Notes: generated by a model not told the origin, from the sequence alone. Counted from the first letter of the stretch, positions 26,924 through 37,616 are shown. The stretch: 64,000 nucleotides of DNA from Hyphomicrobiaceae bacterium (GCA_021730785.1 JAKFWF010000067.1:101299-165298); one strand, 5' to 3'. Made by a program: numbers and translations.

Positions 26924-27442
26924 TCACCGCGCCGGGCCCGCGGCCTCGCGCAGTAGCGTGAGGGCGTGCGCGATCGTCGCGAGGCGGATGCCGCTGCGAC
27001 CAAGGTCGCCGAAGCGCAGTTCCTGGTGCACGTTTTTCCACCCCCTGCGGCTCATCGCAAAGTGCACGAGACCGACGGGCTTCACGGCCGACCCACCGCC
27101 CGGTCCAGCGACCCCGGTTACAGCAACCGCGAGATCGGCCTTGGATCGCACGATTGCACCGGCTGCCATGGCAAGCGCCACCTCCGCGCTGACCGCGCCG
27201 TGGGCTGCGATCAACGCCGCCGGCACGCCCAGCATTTCGGCTTTGGCCTCGTTGGAATAGGTCACGAACCCACGGTCGACGATATCGGAAGAGCCAGGGA
27301 TCTCGGTCAACACCCCGGCGATCAGGCCGCCGGTACAACTCTCGGCAGTCGCAACCTTCAAGCCCTGGGCGCGCAGTTCAGCCAGCAGGGCCGTGGCGGC
27401 TTGGATGAGATCGGGAGGGAACACGGGGGTTGGCTCCAACAT
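26924..27442 (-). CDS. CinA C-terminal domain protein, nicotinamide-nucleotide amidohydrolase
   Basis: A 172-residue stand-alone CinA C-terminal domain. It contains ATAESCTGGLIAG near residue 32 and GVAGPGGGSAVKPVGLV, the two signatures of PncC-type enzymes that deamidate NMN to NaMN in pyridine-nucleotide salvage. The CinA N-terminal (COG1058) domain is absent, as is usual in Alphaproteobacteria, where this gene often sits near ispDF, as it does here. Confidence 0.92.
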   Translation of the reverse strand: MLEPTPVFPPDLIQAATALLAELRAQGLKVATAESCTGGLIAGVLTEIPGSSDIVDRGFVTYSNEAKAEMLGVPAALIAAHGAVSAEVALAMAAGAIVRSKADLAVAVTGVAGPGGGSAVKPVGLVHFAMSRRGWKNVHQELRFGDLGRSGIRLATIAHALTLLREAAGPAR

Positions 27443-27486
27443 TGCCGCTCGTCGACATCAGGTTCGGGGGAGTGTAGGTCGATCAC

Positions 27487-27990
27487 ATGAAAAGTTCAAA
27501 GGATGAGCCAAAGCACCCGGCCACGATCAGGCCAACGCTGCGCCGCGACCTGCCGGCGCTCAAGGCCATGATCGATGCGAACGGCTTGTTCCCGTCCGAG
27601 ATGCTCGACGACATGGTGTCGAGTTTTTTCACGGGCGGAGCCGGCACCGAGCAGTGGTTAACCGTCGACGACGGTGGACCCGTGGCGGTCGCCTACTATG
27701 TGCCTGAACGCATGACCCAAGGCACCTGGAACCTGCTGCTGATCGCCGTGCACCCCGATCGCCAAGGGCAGGGCCAGGGCACAGCGCTGCTGCGCCATAT
27801 CGAGCAGGCACTGGGCGCCGACGGCGAGCGCCTGCTGCTGGTGCAAACGTCCGGGCTCGAGAGCTTCGGGCGGACCCGGACATTCTACCGCAGTCGCGGC
27901 TATGCCGAGGAAGCGCGCATCCGCGATTTCTATCAAGCCGGCGAAGACAAAGTCATCTTCCGCAAAGTGCTCAACCAGCCTGTGGTTTAG
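27487..27990 (+). CDS. GNAT family N-acetyltransferase
   Basis: A 167-residue single-domain acetyltransferase. The acetyl-CoA loop is HPDRQGQGQGTALLRHIE, preceded by TWNLLLIAV and followed by TRTFYRSRGYAEEARI. The N-terminus (IRPTLRRDLPALKAMID) is the usual first strand and helix. The acceptor is not known. It is divergent from the CinA-domain gene and convergent with the MarR gene. Confidence 0.9.
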   Translation: MKSSKDEPKHPATIRPTLRRDLPALKAMIDANGLFPSEMLDDMVSSFFTGGAGTEQWLTVDDGGPVAVAYYVPERMTQGTWNLLLIAVHPDRQGQGQGTALLRHIEQALGADGERLLLVQTSGLESFGRTRTFYRSRGYAEEARIRDFYQAGEDKVIFRKVLNQPVV

Positions 27991-28006
27991 CCGGCACCAG
28001 CAGATT

Positions 28007-28486
28007 TCACGCCACGACGAGCTTTTCCGCATTGGCAAGCAGTCCGTCGAGGGTGCCGCGACAGTCGGTGCCCATCACGGCAGTGGCGCGGCGTTGGGCC
28101 TCGGTCCACACCGGATAGGCATCCTTGATCACCGCCTGCCCCGACGGCGTCAGATGCAACCCGCGCCCGCGGCGCCCGGCCGGCGGGTCCATGATGATGA
28201 GGTTGAGCGCCAGCAGGCGTTTCAGGTTGCGCGACAGCGTCGATTTCTCGATGTCGAGCGTGAAGCCGATTTCGACCGCCGTGATGCCGTCCTGTTGGGC
28301 CAGCTGGGTCAGCAGTGTGAACTGGCTGGCGGTAATGCCAAGCGGCCGCAGCGCGTCGTCATAGACGCGGGTAACGATGCGTGACAACTGGCGCACGCGC
28401 GTCGACAGGCACAGGGTACGGGTCGCCTCTGCGATCTCGGCAATGTCTGCGGTGCCGCTGATCAGAGGGGATGTCATGACGTTCAT
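28007..28486 (-). CDS. MarR family winged-helix regulator
   Basis: A 159-residue transcription regulator. The DNA-binding part is GITASQFTLLTQLAQQDGIT followed by the recognition helix region (EKSTLSRNLKRLLALNLI) and the wing (GRRGRGLHLTPSGQAVI). ATG 28486 has GGAGC about 8 bases upstream. It is upstream of nothing obvious on its own strand; possible targets are itself or the convergent GNAT gene. The ligand is unknown. Confidence 0.9.
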   Translation of the reverse strand: MNVMTSPLISGTADIAEIAEATRTLCLSTRVRQLSRIVTRVYDDALRPLGITASQFTLLTQLAQQDGITAVEIGFTLDIEKSTLSRNLKRLLALNLIIMDPPAGRRGRGLHLTPSGQAVIKDAYPVWTEAQRRATAVMGTDCRGTLDGLLANAEKLVVA

Positions 28487-28589
28487 GTGGCTCGAGCTCC
28501 GCGAGGCGTCTACAACCGGACACGCAACCCGCATGCCGCGATTCGTGGCCGCCGCGCAAGAACAGTGACGCTTTTGAGGTCGCCTGGGA

Positions 28590-29780
28590 TCAGTCGAACA
28601 CCAAAGTCGCCGATGCCAAGGCGGCGATGCCCTCGCGGCGGCCGGTGAAGCCGAGGCCCTCGGTGGTCGTTGCCTTCACGCCGATCCGCTCGATCTCGAT
28701 GCCGAGCATATCCGCCAGCGCTGTGCGCATGGCATCACGGTGCGGGCCAATTCTCGGCGCTTCACAAAGCATGGTTACGTCGGCACTGGTGATGCGGGCG
28801 CCGCGTTCGCCGGCGCGGCGCACCGCATCGCGCAGGAACAGGTGGGAGGCAGCGCCCTTCCACTGCATGTCGCTCGGCGGGAAGTGCTGGCCGATGTCGC
28901 CATCACCGAGCGCGCCCAGGATCGCGTCGGTGAGCGCGTGCAGGCCGACGTCGGCATCGGAGTGACCGTCGAGCTTGTGAGTGTGGGGGATGCGCACGCC
29001 GCACAGCCACACCGCATCGCCGCTCGCGAAGCGGTGCACGTCGAAGCCGGTTCCCGTGCGCACATCGAGCCGAGAGGCAGCTGGCGCCGGGCCACCGAGT
29101 CGCTGTTCGGCGGCAGCCAGATCATCGCGCGTCGTCAGTTTCACGTTGCGCGACGAGCCTGGAGCGAGGATGACTTTGATGCCGGCCCATTCGGCGATGG
29201 CGGCATCGTCGGTGAAGTCTGCTCGGCCGGCGTCGGCGGCACGCTGGTGGGCATCGCGGATGGCGGCGAAGTGGAAGCCCTGTGGCGTCTGCGCAGCCCA
29301 CAGTCCGGCGCGATCGACGGTGCCGATGCTGACATGGCCGGGACCTGCTTTCTTCAAAGTATCGGCGACCGGCACCGCGACAATGGCGCCCGGGCTCGTC
29401 ACGAGGGCGTCGAGGACGTTGCCGATCTCGGTACTCGTGACGAACGGGCGGGCGGCATCGTGGATCAGCACGCGGGCGGGGTTGACGGCCGTCAGGGCTT
29501 CGAGCCCGGCGCGGACGGAGGCCTGGCGGGTCGCTCCTCCCGTCACAGGCGGCAGGCAGCGATGGCGCAGTGGTCCCAGCGCCTGGTCGTAGAAATCGGC
29601 GTCATCCGCGTGGATGACGACCTGGATCAGATGCACCCTGAGGTCGGCGGCGAATGCGGCGATCGCCCGAGCGATCACGCTGGTGCCGGCCAGCATCTGA
29701 TACTGCTTCGGCAGGCCGTCCGCGCCTGCGTTCACACGCGTTCCACGGCCCGCGGCCACGATGAGTACTGCTGTCGGCAC
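28590..29780 (-). CDS. ispDF: bifunctional IspD/IspF of the MEP isoprenoid pathway
   Basis: A 396-residue fusion. IspD (about 1-230) has [10 protein letters not shown] and HDAARPFV and makes CDP-methylerythritol. IspF (about 238-396) has [29 protein letters not shown] and IGQHFP and makes the cyclodiphosphate. The fusion is common in Alphaproteobacteria. The start is a GTG at 29780. Gene order ispDF next to dusB-ntrBC is also typical of the class. Confidence 0.96.
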   Translation of the reverse strand: MPTAVLIVAAGRGTRVNAGADGLPKQYQMLAGTSVIARAIAAFAADLRVHLIQVVIHADDADFYDQALGPLRHRCLPPVTGGATRQASVRAGLEALTAVNPARVLIHDAARPFVTSTEIGNVLDALVTSPGAIVAVPVADTLKKAGPGHVSIGTVDRAGLWAAQTPQGFHFAAIRDAHQRAADAGRADFTDDAAIAEWAGIKVILAPGSSRNVKLTTRDDLAAAEQRLGGPAPAASRLDVRTGTGFDVHRFASGDAVWLCGVRIPHTHKLDGHSDADVGLHALTDAILGALGDGDIGQHFPPSDMQWKGAASHLFLRDAVRRAGERGARITSADVTMLCEAPRIGPHRDAMRTALADMLGIEIERIGVKATTTEGLGFTGRREGIAALASATLVFD

Positions 29781-29880
29781 GGAGAATTTGCCTTTCGGTC
29801 TGCGCTCTGGTCTGCGCCAGAACCCTTAGCCGCGGTCGCCAGCTCCGACAACGCCCCACTAGCTTTGGCCCCACGGATTC

Positions 29881-29899
29881 ACACTTGCGGTCGAAGTGT
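29881..29899. promoter_or_regulatory. inverted repeat upstream of dusB-ntrBC
   Basis: ACACTT (29881-29886) and AAGTGT (29894-29899) form a perfect 6-bp inverted repeat with a 7-bp spacer, about 50 bp before the dusB start. The size and spacing fit a dimeric regulator site. No consensus NtrC site (TGCAC-type arms) is visible, so the regulator is unknown and chance is possible. Confidence 0.25.
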
Positions 29900-29950
29900 T
29901 GTCAGCGTATGTTGCCTAACGTTTTTGCAACTATGGGACATGCTCATTTT

Positions 29951-30979
29951 ATGGGCAAATACGCTGAGTGCTGTGCTGAAGGATTGGGCCCGCTGCTTAT
30001 TGGTGGGCATGTGGTGCCGATTCCGGTGGTGATTGCGCCGATGTCGGGGGTCAGTGATCGGCCGTTCCGCGATGCGTGTCATGGGCAGGGCGCCGGGCTC
30101 GTGGTGTCGGAAATGGTGGCGAGCGAGGAGCTTGTGCGGGCCAATGCGAAGGTGTTGCGGCGGGCGGTGGCGGGTGAGGCGCGGCCCTTCGTGATGCAGC
30201 TCGCCGGACGGGAAGCGCGCTGGATGGCGGCTGGCGCGCGCATGGCGGCCGACCTCGGCGCCGACATCATCGACATCAACATGGGATGCCCCGCCCGCGA
30301 GGTGACGGGGAAGCTCTCGGGCAGCGCGCTGATGCGCGATCTCGACCACGCCCAAAGCCTGATCGAGGCCGTAACCAGGGCGGTCAGCGTGCCCGTGACC
30401 TTGAAGATGCGCATGGGCTGGGACCATTCGTCCTTGAACGCACCGGACCTTGCGCGCCGGGCCGAAGCGGCAGGCGTCAGTCTACTGACTGTACATGGCC
30501 GCACCCGCTGCCAGTTCTACAAGGGTATCGCCGACTGGGCCTTCGTCGCGCGTGTGAAGGAGGCCGTGCGCCTGCCGGTGCTGGTCAACGGCGACATCCA
30601 TTCCAGCATAGATGCGAGGCTCGCACTGCAGCACTCCGGAGCCGATGGCGTGATGGTCGGACGGGGCGCCTATGGCCGTCCCTGGATCGCCCGCCAGATC
30701 GCAATCGCCCTGGCGACCGCCACCGATCCCGGCCCACCGCCGGTGCCTGAGCAAGGCGACATCGCCTGCGCCCACATCGAGGCGATGCTGAGCCACTACG
30801 GCGGGCATTTGGGCCTGCGCAACGCCCGCAAACACATCGGCTGGTACCTCGAATCGAGCGGCCGACCGCCGGCGATCGCCAAGCAATGGCGCCAGCGATT
30901 GTGCCGCGATGACAATCACGAACGCGTGATGCGCGGCTTGCGGCAGTTCTATGAGGCACCGGAGGCCATTGCTGCATGA
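29951..30979 (+). CDS. dusB: tRNA dihydrouridine synthase (DusB/NifR3)
   Basis: About 342 residues, an FMN-dependent enzyme that reduces uridine to dihydrouridine in t[16 protein letters not shown] is the FMN entry block, Cys in [10 protein letters not shown] is the catalytic acid, and [13 protein letters not shown] and [13 protein letters not shown] complete the barrel. Several ATG codons (29885, 29933, 29951) precede the conserved start; none has a good ribosome binding site, and 29951 best fits family length. Its last bases overlap ntrB as ATGA, the classic nifR3-ntrBC arrangement. Confidence 0.94.
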   Translation: MGKYAECCAEGLGPLLIGGHVVPIPVVIAPMSGVSDRPFRDACHGQGAGLVVSEMVASEELVRANAKVLRRAVAGEARPFVMQLAGREARWMAAGARMAADLGADIIDINMGCPAREVTGKLSGSALMRDLDHAQSLIEAVTRAVSVPVTLKMRMGWDHSSLNAPDLARRAEAAGVSLLTVHGRTRCQFYKGIADWAFVARVKEAVRLPVLVNGDIHSSIDARLALQHSGADGVMVGRGAYGRPWIARQIAIALATATDPGPPPVPEQGDIACAHIEAMLSHYGGHLGLRNARKHIGWYLESSGRPPAIAKQWRQRLCRDDNHERVMRGLRQFYEAPEAIAA

Positions 30980-32145
30980 GCAAACACGTCACGAACCCAC
31001 CCGTTGCCGCCATCCAGCCGCGCCGCCACGTCGAGCACGACCTGCTGCTCGCAGCCCTGCCGCATCCGATCCTGGTGCTCGGCGAGGATGACCGCGTCGT
31101 CTATGCCAACCCGGCAGCCGAGATCTTCACGTCCTGCAGCCAGCCGATGCTGAAGCGCCAGCGCTTGGCCGACGTCGTCGCGTTCGGCTCGCCCCTGCTG
31201 GCGCTGGTCGAGCAGGTCAGGCGCACCGACACGACGGTCAATGAATACGGCGTCGAGATCATGATGCCGCGCGTCGAGGGCACCAAGCTCGTCGATGTGT
31301 TTTCCGGCGCGCTGCCCGATCAGCCGGGCCTTATCCTGATCATGCTGCAGCAGCGCAGCATGGCTCAGATGATCGAACGCCAGCTGACCCATCGCGCCGC
31401 CGCGCGTTCGGTGTCGGGAATGGCAGCCGTGCTCGCACACGAAATCAAGAACCCGCTGTCGGGCATCAAGGGTGCCGCCCAGCTGTTGGAGCCGACGGTC
31501 AGCGACGAGGATCGCCAGCTGACCCAGTTGATCTGCATCGAAACGGACCGCATCACCAAGCTCGTGGACCGCATGGAGGTGTTTGGCGACGAGCGCCCCA
31601 TGCAGAAGGTGCCGATCAACATCCACGACGTGCTCGACCACGTCATGAAGCTGGGCGCCAGCGGCTTTGCCCGCAACGTGACGTTCGCCTGCGAGTACGA
31701 CCCCTCGCTGCCTGCCGTGCCTGGCAATCGCGACAAGCTGGTGCAGGCCTTTCTCAATCTCGTCAAGAATGCGGCCGAAGCCATCGAGGCCGGCGGGGAA
31801 GCCGGGCGCATCACCCTGACGACGGCGTTCCGACCGGGCATGCGGATGGCGCTGCCCGGCAGCAGCGCCCGCGTCGCCCTACCGCTGATGATAGAGATCG
31901 TCGACACGGGCGGTGGCGTGACGGATGCCATCAAGCCTCATCTGTTCGATGCGTTCGTCACCAGCAAGAGGACTGGCTCGGGCCTGGGTCTCGCCATGGT
32001 CGCCAAGATCATCGGCGACCATGGCGGCATCATCGAATGTGATTCCGAGCCCAAACGCACCGTGTTCCGTGTTCTCTTGCCGCTCCAACTCGCCGACCGG
32101 GCAGCCGGCCGCCAGCGTCCGCCCTCCAGCCAGAGAAAGACATAG
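30976..32145 (+). CDS. ntrB: nitrogen regulation sensor kinase NtrB
   Basis: A 389-residue cytosolic histidine kinase and phosphatase that acts on NtrC under control of PII. A PAS domain (about residues 23-125) is followed by the phosphoacceptor His155 in [21 protein letters not shown] and a C-terminal ATPase domain (N-box NLVKNAAEA, then [20 protein letters not shown]). No membrane segments. Translation is probably coupled to dusB by the ATGA overlap, and ntrC follows 3 bp later. Confidence 0.97.
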   Translation: MSKHVTNPPVAAIQPRRHVEHDLLLAALPHPILVLGEDDRVVYANPAAEIFTSCSQPMLKRQRLADVVAFGSPLLALVEQVRRTDTTVNEYGVEIMMPRVEGTKLVDVFSGALPDQPGLILIMLQQRSMAQMIERQLTHRAAARSVSGMAAVLAHEIKNPLSGIKGAAQLLEPTVSDEDRQLTQLICIETDRITKLVDRMEVFGDERPMQKVPINIHDVLDHVMKLGASGFARNVTFACEYDPSLPAVPGNRDKLVQAFLNLVKNAAEAIEAGGEAGRITLTTAFRPGMRMALPGSSARVALPLMIEIVDTGGGVTDAIKPHLFDAFVTSKRTGSGLGLAMVAKIIGDHGGIIECDSEPKRTVFRVLLPLQLADRAAGRQRPPSSQRKT

Positions 32146-32148
32146 GCC

Positions 32149-33594
32149 ATGCCGCGTGGCACGATTTTGATTGCCGACGACGACACCGCGATCCGCACCG
32201 TGCTCAATCAGGCGCTGGCGCGGGCGGGATATGCGCCGCGCGCAACCGGCAATGCCGCGACTTTGTGGCGCTGGGTCAGCCAGGGTGAGGGCGATGCGGT
32301 GATCACCGACGTGGTGATGCCGGACGAGAACGCCTTCGACATGATCCCGCGCATCAAGAAACTGCGGCCCGACCTGCCGATCATCGTCATGAGCGCCCAG
32401 AACACGCTGATGACGGCGCTGACCGCTGCCGAGAAGGGGGCCTACGAATACCTGCCGAAGCCGTTCGATCTGGCCGAAGTGGTAGCGATCGTCGGTCGCG
32501 CGCTCGCCGAGCCAGGCCGCAAGGCCAAGCCGCCGACGGCAGAAAACGAGGCCGACGAGTTGCCCCTGATCGGCCGCTCCAGCGCCATGCAGGAAATCTA
32601 CCGGATCCTGGCGCGGCTGACGCAGACCGACCTCACCGTCATGATCACCGGCGAATCGGGGACCGGCAAAGAACTGGTCGCCCGCGTGCTGCACGACCAC
32701 GGCCGTCGGCGGACGGGACCCTTTGTCGCCATCAACATGGCGGCGATCCCGCGCGAACTGATCGAGAGCGAGCTGTTCGGCCACGAGAAGGGCGCCTTCA
32801 CCGGTGCCCAGACCCGCACGCAGGGTCGCTTCGAACAGGCCGAGGGCGGGACGCTGTTTCTCGACGAGATCGGTGATATGCCACTCGAGGCGCAGACCCG
32901 CCTGCTGCGAGTGTTGCAGGAGGGTGAGTACACGACCGTTGGCGGCCGCACGCCCATCCGCACGAACGTGCGCATCATCGCGGCAACCCACCGGGAACTG
33001 AAGTCGCAGATCAAGCAGGGCTTGTTCCGCGAGGATCTCTATTACCGGTTGAACGTGGTGCCGCTGCGCCTGCCGCCGCTGCGCGAGCGCACCGAAGACA
33101 TCGGCGACCTGGTGCGCCACTTCCTGCGCGCGGCTGCCCGCGACGGTCTCAGTCGCAAGGCGATCGAAATGGCAGCCATCGACCGCCTGAAGCGTCACAG
33201 CTGGCCGGGCAATGTGCGCGAGCTCGAAAACGTCGTGCGGCGGTTGGCGGCCCTGCATACCCAGGACACCATCACGGCGGACATCATCGACAGCGAATTG
33301 GTGGAAGCGCCGCGCCTGATGCAAGAGGCGGCCGGTGCCGAGCCGAAGGATCTGTCCGAGATGGTGGAGCGGTATCTCGCGAGTTACTTCGCATCGTTCG
33401 GGCGCGAACTGCCGCCGAACCAGCTCTATGACCGGATCATCCAGCAGGTGGAATTGCCATTGATAACAGCGGCATTGACGGCTACGCGCGGCAACCAGAT
33501 CCGGGCAGCCGAGTTGCTGGGGCTCAATCGGAACACGCTGCGCACCCGCATCCGCGCGCTTGATATCCAGGTGTTTCGCACGCCTGCCCCCTGA
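32149..33594 (+). CDS. ntrC: nitrogen regulation response regulator NtrC
   Basis: A 481-residue sigma-54 activator. The receiver has Asp54 as phosphoacceptor ([10 protein letters not shown]). The AAA+ domain carries GESGTGKE (about 168-175), the sigma-54 contact loop GAFTGA (215-220) and [13 protein letters not shown]. The C-terminal Fis-type helix-turn-helix ([17 protein letters not shown]) binds enhancers. All functional motifs are intact. A 247-bp spacer separates it from ntrY; it holds a GC-rich stem (33617-33634) followed by TTT that might be a weak terminator, so ntrYX may have its own promoter. Confidence 0.97.
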   Translation: MPRGTILIADDDTAIRTVLNQALARAGYAPRATGNAATLWRWVSQGEGDAVITDVVMPDENAFDMIPRIKKLRPDLPIIVMSAQNTLMTALTAAEKGAYEYLPKPFDLAEVVAIVGRALAEPGRKAKPPTAENEADELPLIGRSSAMQEIYRILARLTQTDLTVMITGESGTGKELVARVLHDHGRRRTGPFVAINMAAIPRELIESELFGHEKGAFTGAQTRTQGRFEQAEGGTLFLDEIGDMPLEAQTRLLRVLQEGEYTTVGGRTPIRTNVRIIAATHRELKSQIKQGLFREDLYYRLNVVPLRLPPLRERTEDIGDLVRHFLRAAARDGLSRKAIEMAAIDRLKRHSWPGNVRELENVVRRLAALHTQDTITADIIDSELVEAPRLMQEAAGAEPKDLSEMVERYLASYFASFGRELPPNQLYDRIIQQVELPLITAALTATRGNQIRAAELLGLNRNTLRTRIRALDIQVFRTPAP

Positions 33595-33841
33595 TCTGGC
33601 GTGGACAACCCGCGCGACGCGCTTTGCGGCGCGTTTCCCAGCCTTGACGTGGCAGAGTAACACGGCTAGGGGTGTGGATATGTCGCGAAAATGTCACAGT
33701 CTAAGGTCACTTTCCATGTGCTCGTCACTGTCGGGCCGCACTGTTGCGGTTTGATAACTGTTGTGTCCAACGGTGCGCGCGATGACCACGCCACCACGAC
33801 GTGCCCAGCAGTCAGCCAACCAACCAGGGGAAGGAAACGCG

Positions 33842-36127
33842 ATGACAGCTTCGTCCGACGCACCATCTCCGCCCCCGTTGGTGCCTGCACCGGTACCTAA
33901 TCAGAACGTTGAACTGCCGTTGCCTGAGACGAAGCCGCTGGCGTTCCGCATCGGTTCGATCGTCACGGTTCTGGCGCTGGTGTCGGGGTTGTCGACCTAT
34001 CTGATCCTGACTGGCCTGACACCCATCGTGCCGCGCAACAAGGTTGTGGTGTGGGTGCTGGCCATTAACGCCCTGCTGATCATCGCCATGATCGCGGTGG
34101 TGGCCTGGCAGGCTCGGGACCTATGGGCGGCGTGGCGCGCCAAGGTACCAGGCGCGCGGCTGCACATTCGTATCGTTGCTCTGTTCAGCGTCATTGCAGC
34201 CTTGCCCTCGATCCTGCTGGCGGTCGGAGCCACGACCACGTTCTCGCGCACCTTGGACAGCGTCTCGACACGGACGCGGCTGATCGTTGAGAACTCCCTC
34301 GATGTCGCCAAAGCCTACCTGGAGGAGCACGGGCAGGTGATCCGCACCGATATCGTCAACATGGCCAGGGATATCGATGACGCCGCCAGTCTGGTCGGTG
34401 GCAATGATGCCCAGCTGCGCCAGCTCGTCATTGCCCAGGCTGGCTTGCGCGAACTGCCCGTAGCCTTGTTGATCGATGCCGCCGGTAAGCCCGTGATCAT
34501 TGGTCTCGACAATCAGAAGTTGCCGTACAAGACCGTTCCACCCGACATAATCCGGTTGGCCGACGCCGGCCAGGTGCCACTGTCGACGCCGGTCGACGAC
34601 TACCGGGTCAACGCGCTAGTCAAATTGCAGAGCTACCCCGGCCGCTATCTCTATGTGTCGCGCGGCGTGAGCCACAAGGTGATCGGCCATCTGCGGGCCA
34701 CTCAGGACGCCTACCACGAGTACCAGGAGACGCGGCGCCGGCGCGGCGAACTCAAGTTCGCACACGGCCTGATCTACGCCACGCTGTCACTGACCGGCGT
34801 GCTGGCGGCAATCTGGTCTGGCTTCTGGTTTGCGGGCCGGTTCGTGTCGCCGATCAGGCGCCTGATCGATGCCGCTCAGCAGGTGTCGCGCGGCAATCTC
34901 CAAGTCAGCCTGCCGATCCGCCGTGGCGAGGGCGATCTGCGGCGCCTGTCGATGACGTTCAACACCATGACGTCGGAGATCAAGAGCCAGCGTGATGCCC
35001 TCGTCACCGCCAACGTACAGCTGACGGAGCGCCGGGTCTTCACGGAGGCAGTTCTGTCGGGCGTGTCGGCCGGCGTGCTCGGCGTCGACCACCAGGGCCG
35101 CATCACACTCGCCAACCGCTCGGCCGAACAGTTGCTGGCCCTCGATCTGCCGGGCCTCGTCGACCGCTCGATCGGCGATGTGGTGCCGACCTTCGCCGGC
35201 TTGATGGCGAAGGCGACCGACCAGCAGCATCGTTCCCGCACGCCGCAGGAAGTGACCGTGAGCGTCAAGGGCGAAGAGCGGACGTTCGCGGTCCGCGTGA
35301 CCCGCGAGCAGCCGGGCGAGGACGCCAAGGGGGCCCACCAGGGCGCCGTCGTCACGTTCGATGATATTACCGACCTCGTGTCTGCCCAGCGCACCAGCGC
35401 CTGGGCCGATGTCGCCCGTCGCATCGCGCACGAAATCAAGAACCCGCTGACGCCGATCATTCTGTCTGCCGAACGTCTGCGTCGCAAGTATGGCCGGGTG
35501 ATCGTCGATGACCGCGAGACGTTCGAGAAACTGACGGCAACAATCGAGCGGCAGGCCGGCGACATCAAGACCATGGTCGACGAGTTCGCGGCGTTCGCCC
35601 GCGTGCCCAAGCCAGTGGTGGAGCCGAACGACCTCAACGAGGCGGTCCTCGAACCGGTGATCCTGTTCCGCGAGGCGCACGCGGCTGTCGAGTATCGTCT
35701 CGATCTGCCGCCGGCACGGGTGAAGGCGCTGTTCGACCGGCGCCTCGTCAGCCAGGCGGTCACGAACCTCGTCAAGAACGCCACTGAAGCGGTCGAGAGT
35801 GCCGCCGAAGGTGCGGCGAGCGACTGGAAGGGATGTGTCGAGGTTCGCCTTGCCATGAAGGACGGCGTTGCCACCATCGAAGTGATCGACAACGGCATCG
35901 GGCTGCCGAAGCAGAACCGGGCGCGGTTGCTCGAGCCCTACGTCACCAACAAAGGACACAAAGGCACCGGCCTCGGCCTTGCCATTGTGCAAAAGATCGT
36001 CGAGCAGCACGGCGGCACACTGACGCTGGAAGATGCGCCGCCGGCACCTGGCCGGACGCGCGGCGCGCTCGTGCGCATTTCATTGCCGTTGCAGGACGTG
36101 GGCACCCTGAAGGTGGCCGCCGAGTGA
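33842..36127 (+). CDS. ntrY: nitrogen regulation sensor kinase NtrY
   Basis: A 761-residue membrane histidine kinase, partner of NtrX. Three N-terminal membrane helices (about 37-58, 68-90, 109-131), a large periplasmic sensor segment, a fourth helix (GLIYATLSLTGVLAAIWSGF), HAMP, PAS, then the H-box [21 protein letters not shown] and ATPase motifs (NLVKNATEA, GTGLGLAIVQKI). The ATG at 33842 follows GGGGAAGGA and is preferred over TTG 33761 and ATG 33782. It likely senses redox or nitrogen status, as known for other NtrY proteins. Confidence 0.96.
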   Translation: MTASSDAPSPPPLVPAPVPNQNVELPLPETKPLAFRIGSIVTVLALVSGLSTYLILTGLTPIVPRNKVVVWVLAINALLIIAMIAVVAWQARDLWAAWRAKVPGARLHIRIVALFSVIAALPSILLAVGATTTFSRTLDSVSTRTRLIVENSLDVAKAYLEEHGQVIRTDIVNMARDIDDAASLVGGNDAQLRQLVIAQAGLRELPVALLIDAAGKPVIIGLDNQKLPYKTVPPDIIRLADAGQVPLSTPVDDYRVNALVKLQSYPGRYLYVSRGVSHKVIGHLRATQDAYHEYQETRRRRGELKFAHGLIYATLSLTGVLAAIWSGFWFAGRFVSPIRRLIDAAQQVSRGNLQVSLPIRRGEGDLRRLSMTFNTMTSEIKSQRDALVTANVQLTERRVFTEAVLSGVSAGVLGVDHQGRITLANRSAEQLLALDLPGLVDRSIGDVVPTFAGLMAKATDQQHRSRTPQEVTVSVKGEERTFAVRVTREQPGEDAKGAHQGAVVTFDDITDLVSAQRTSAWADVARRIAHEIKNPLTPIILSAERLRRKYGRVIVDDRETFEKLTATIERQAGDIKTMVDEFAAFARVPKPVVEPNDLNEAVLEPVILFREAHAAVEYRLDLPPARVKALFDRRLVSQAVTNLVKNATEAVESAAEGAASDWKGCVEVRLAMKDGVATIEVIDNGIGLPKQNRARLLEPYVTNKGHKGTGLGLAIVQKIVEQHGGTLTLEDAPPAPGRTRGALVRISLPLQDVGTLKVAAE

Positions 36128-36222
36128 GCCGACACGACTATTTTCGGGCGCCACCGGCCCCGATCGCAATCGCAAATGGCCTGCCGGTGCATTTCGCCGG
36201 CGCAGAATGGGAGAATGGGTGA
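36124..36222 (+). CDS. possible 32-residue coupling ORF between ntrY and ntrX
   Basis: A GTG at 36124 overlaps the ntrY TGA (GTGA), and the frame runs 32 codons to a TGA at 36220-36222 that overlaps the ntrX ATG (TGATG). The frame therefore bridges the gap exactly at both ends. The peptide has no motif. It may serve only to couple translation, or it may be chance, since the same frame is open inside ntrY. Confidence 0.25.
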   Translation: MSRHDYFRAPPAPIAIANGLPVHFAGAEWENG

Positions 36223-37616
36223 TGGCAGCTGACATCCTCGTCGTCGACGACGAAGCAGACATCCGCGAACTGGTCTCAGGCATCCTCGAAGACGAGGGGC
36301 ACCGCTGCCGCCTCGCCCGCGACAGCGACGAGGCCTTGCGCGCGATCGAGGAGCGGCGCCCGCAACTCGTCATCCTCGACATCTGGCTGCAGGGCAGCCG
36401 GCTGGACGGGCTCGAAGTGCTCTCGATCATCAAGAAAGTGCACCCCGATCTTCCCGTCGTCATCATCTCGGGCCACGGCAACATCGAAACGGCCGTGACT
36501 GCCATTCGCCGCGGCGCCTACGACTATATCGAGAAACCGTTCAAGTCGGACCGCATGCTGCTCGTCACCATGCGGGCGCTGGAAGCCTCCCAGCTGCGCC
36601 GCGAGGTCAAACAGTTGAAGGAGCGCTCGTCGCAAAGCTCGGACATGATCGGCAAGTCGACGGCGATCAACCAGCTCAAGGTGCAGATCGACCGGGTGGC
36701 ACCGACCAACAGCCGCGTGCTGATCCGCGGCTCGTCGGGCGCCGGCAAGGAACTGGCAGCGCGCGTCATGCACCAGAAGTCGGCGCGATCCGACGCGCCC
36801 TTCGTCGTGCTGAATGCCGCCGCCATGGCGCCCGACCGGGTCGAGGAGGAGCTGTTTGGCACTGAGGATCGCAGCGGCGGTCCGCGCAAGGTCGGCGCTC
36901 TCGAAGAAGCGCACGGCGGCACGCTCTACATCGACGAAGTCGCCGACATGCCGATCGAGACCCAGGGCAAGATATTGCGCGTGCTGGTCGAGCAGAAGTT
37001 CCTGCGGCTGGGCGGCAGCCAGAAGGTTTCGGTCGACGTGCGCATTATTTCTTCGACCAGCCGCGACCTCGAGCGCGATATGGCCGAGGGCCGTTTCCGC
37101 GAGGATCTCTACCACCGCCTGAACGTGGTGCCGCTGCGGGTGCCGGGGCTGTCCGAGCGGCGCGAAGATATCCCCGATCTCGTGCAGTATTTCAGCCAGC
37201 AGGTGGCGCAGACGTCGGGGTTGGCCGCCCGCCGCATCGGCGAAGATGCGATCGCAGTGCTGCAGGCGCACGACTGGCCGGGCAACGTGCGTGAGCTGCG
37301 CAACAACATCGAGCGCGTGATGATCCTGACCGGGGGCGACAACGACGCGGTCATCACCGCCGACATGCTGCCGCAGGAGATCGGGTCCAACGTACCCCTC
37401 CCGATCAACGGCAAGTCCGAGCACCTGATGTCGCTGCCGCTGCGGGAAGCGCGCGAGATTTTCGAGCGTGACTACCTGCTGGCGCAGATCAACCGGTTCG
37501 GTGGCAACATTTCGCGCACGGCCGAGTTCGTCGGCATGGAACGCTCGGCGCTGCACCGCAAGCTACGTGCGCTCGGTGTGTCGTCCGATCAGCGCGCCGG
37601 CGCCGGGCCGGTGTAA
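36222..37616 (+). CDS. ntrX: nitrogen assimilation response regulator NtrX
   Basis: A 464-residue NtrC-family protein. Receiver Asp53 is in LVILDIWLQ; the AAA+ domain has SSGAGKEL and GGTLYIDEVADMP; the C-terminal helix-turn-helix is in RTAEFVGMERSALHRKL. Between the B-like motifs the GAFTGA loop is absent (EEELFGTEDRSGGP instead), as is typical of NtrX, which therefore does not act as a standard sigma-54 activator. ATG 36222 sits after a GGGAG site and is preferred to ATG 36207. Confidence 0.96.
   Translation: MAADILVVDDEADIRELVSGILEDEGHRCRLARDSDEALRAIEERRPQLVILDIWLQGSRLDGLEVLSIIKKVHPDLPVVIISGHGNIETAVTAIRRGAYDYIEKPFKSDRMLLVTMRALEASQLRREVKQLKERSSQSSDMIGKSTAINQLKVQIDRVAPTNSRVLIRGSSGAGKELAARVMHQKSARSDAPFVVLNAAAMAPDRVEEELFGTEDRSGGPRKVGALEEAHGGTLYIDEVADMPIETQGKILRVLVEQKFLRLGGSQKVSVDVRIISSTSRDLERDMAEGRFREDLYHRLNVVPLRVPGLSERREDIPDLVQYFSQQVAQTSGLAARRIGEDAIAVLQAHDWPGNVRELRNNIERVMILTGGDNDAVITADMLPQEIGSNVPLPINGKSEHLMSLPLREAREIFERDYLLAQINRFGGNISRTAEFVGMERSALHRKLRALGVSSDQRAGAGPV

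Noticed and set aside
31879..33663. 594-codon minus-strand frame over ntrC
   Set aside because: Antisense to NtrC, which has intact receiver, AAA+ and DNA-binding motifs. The antisense product has no recognisable features.
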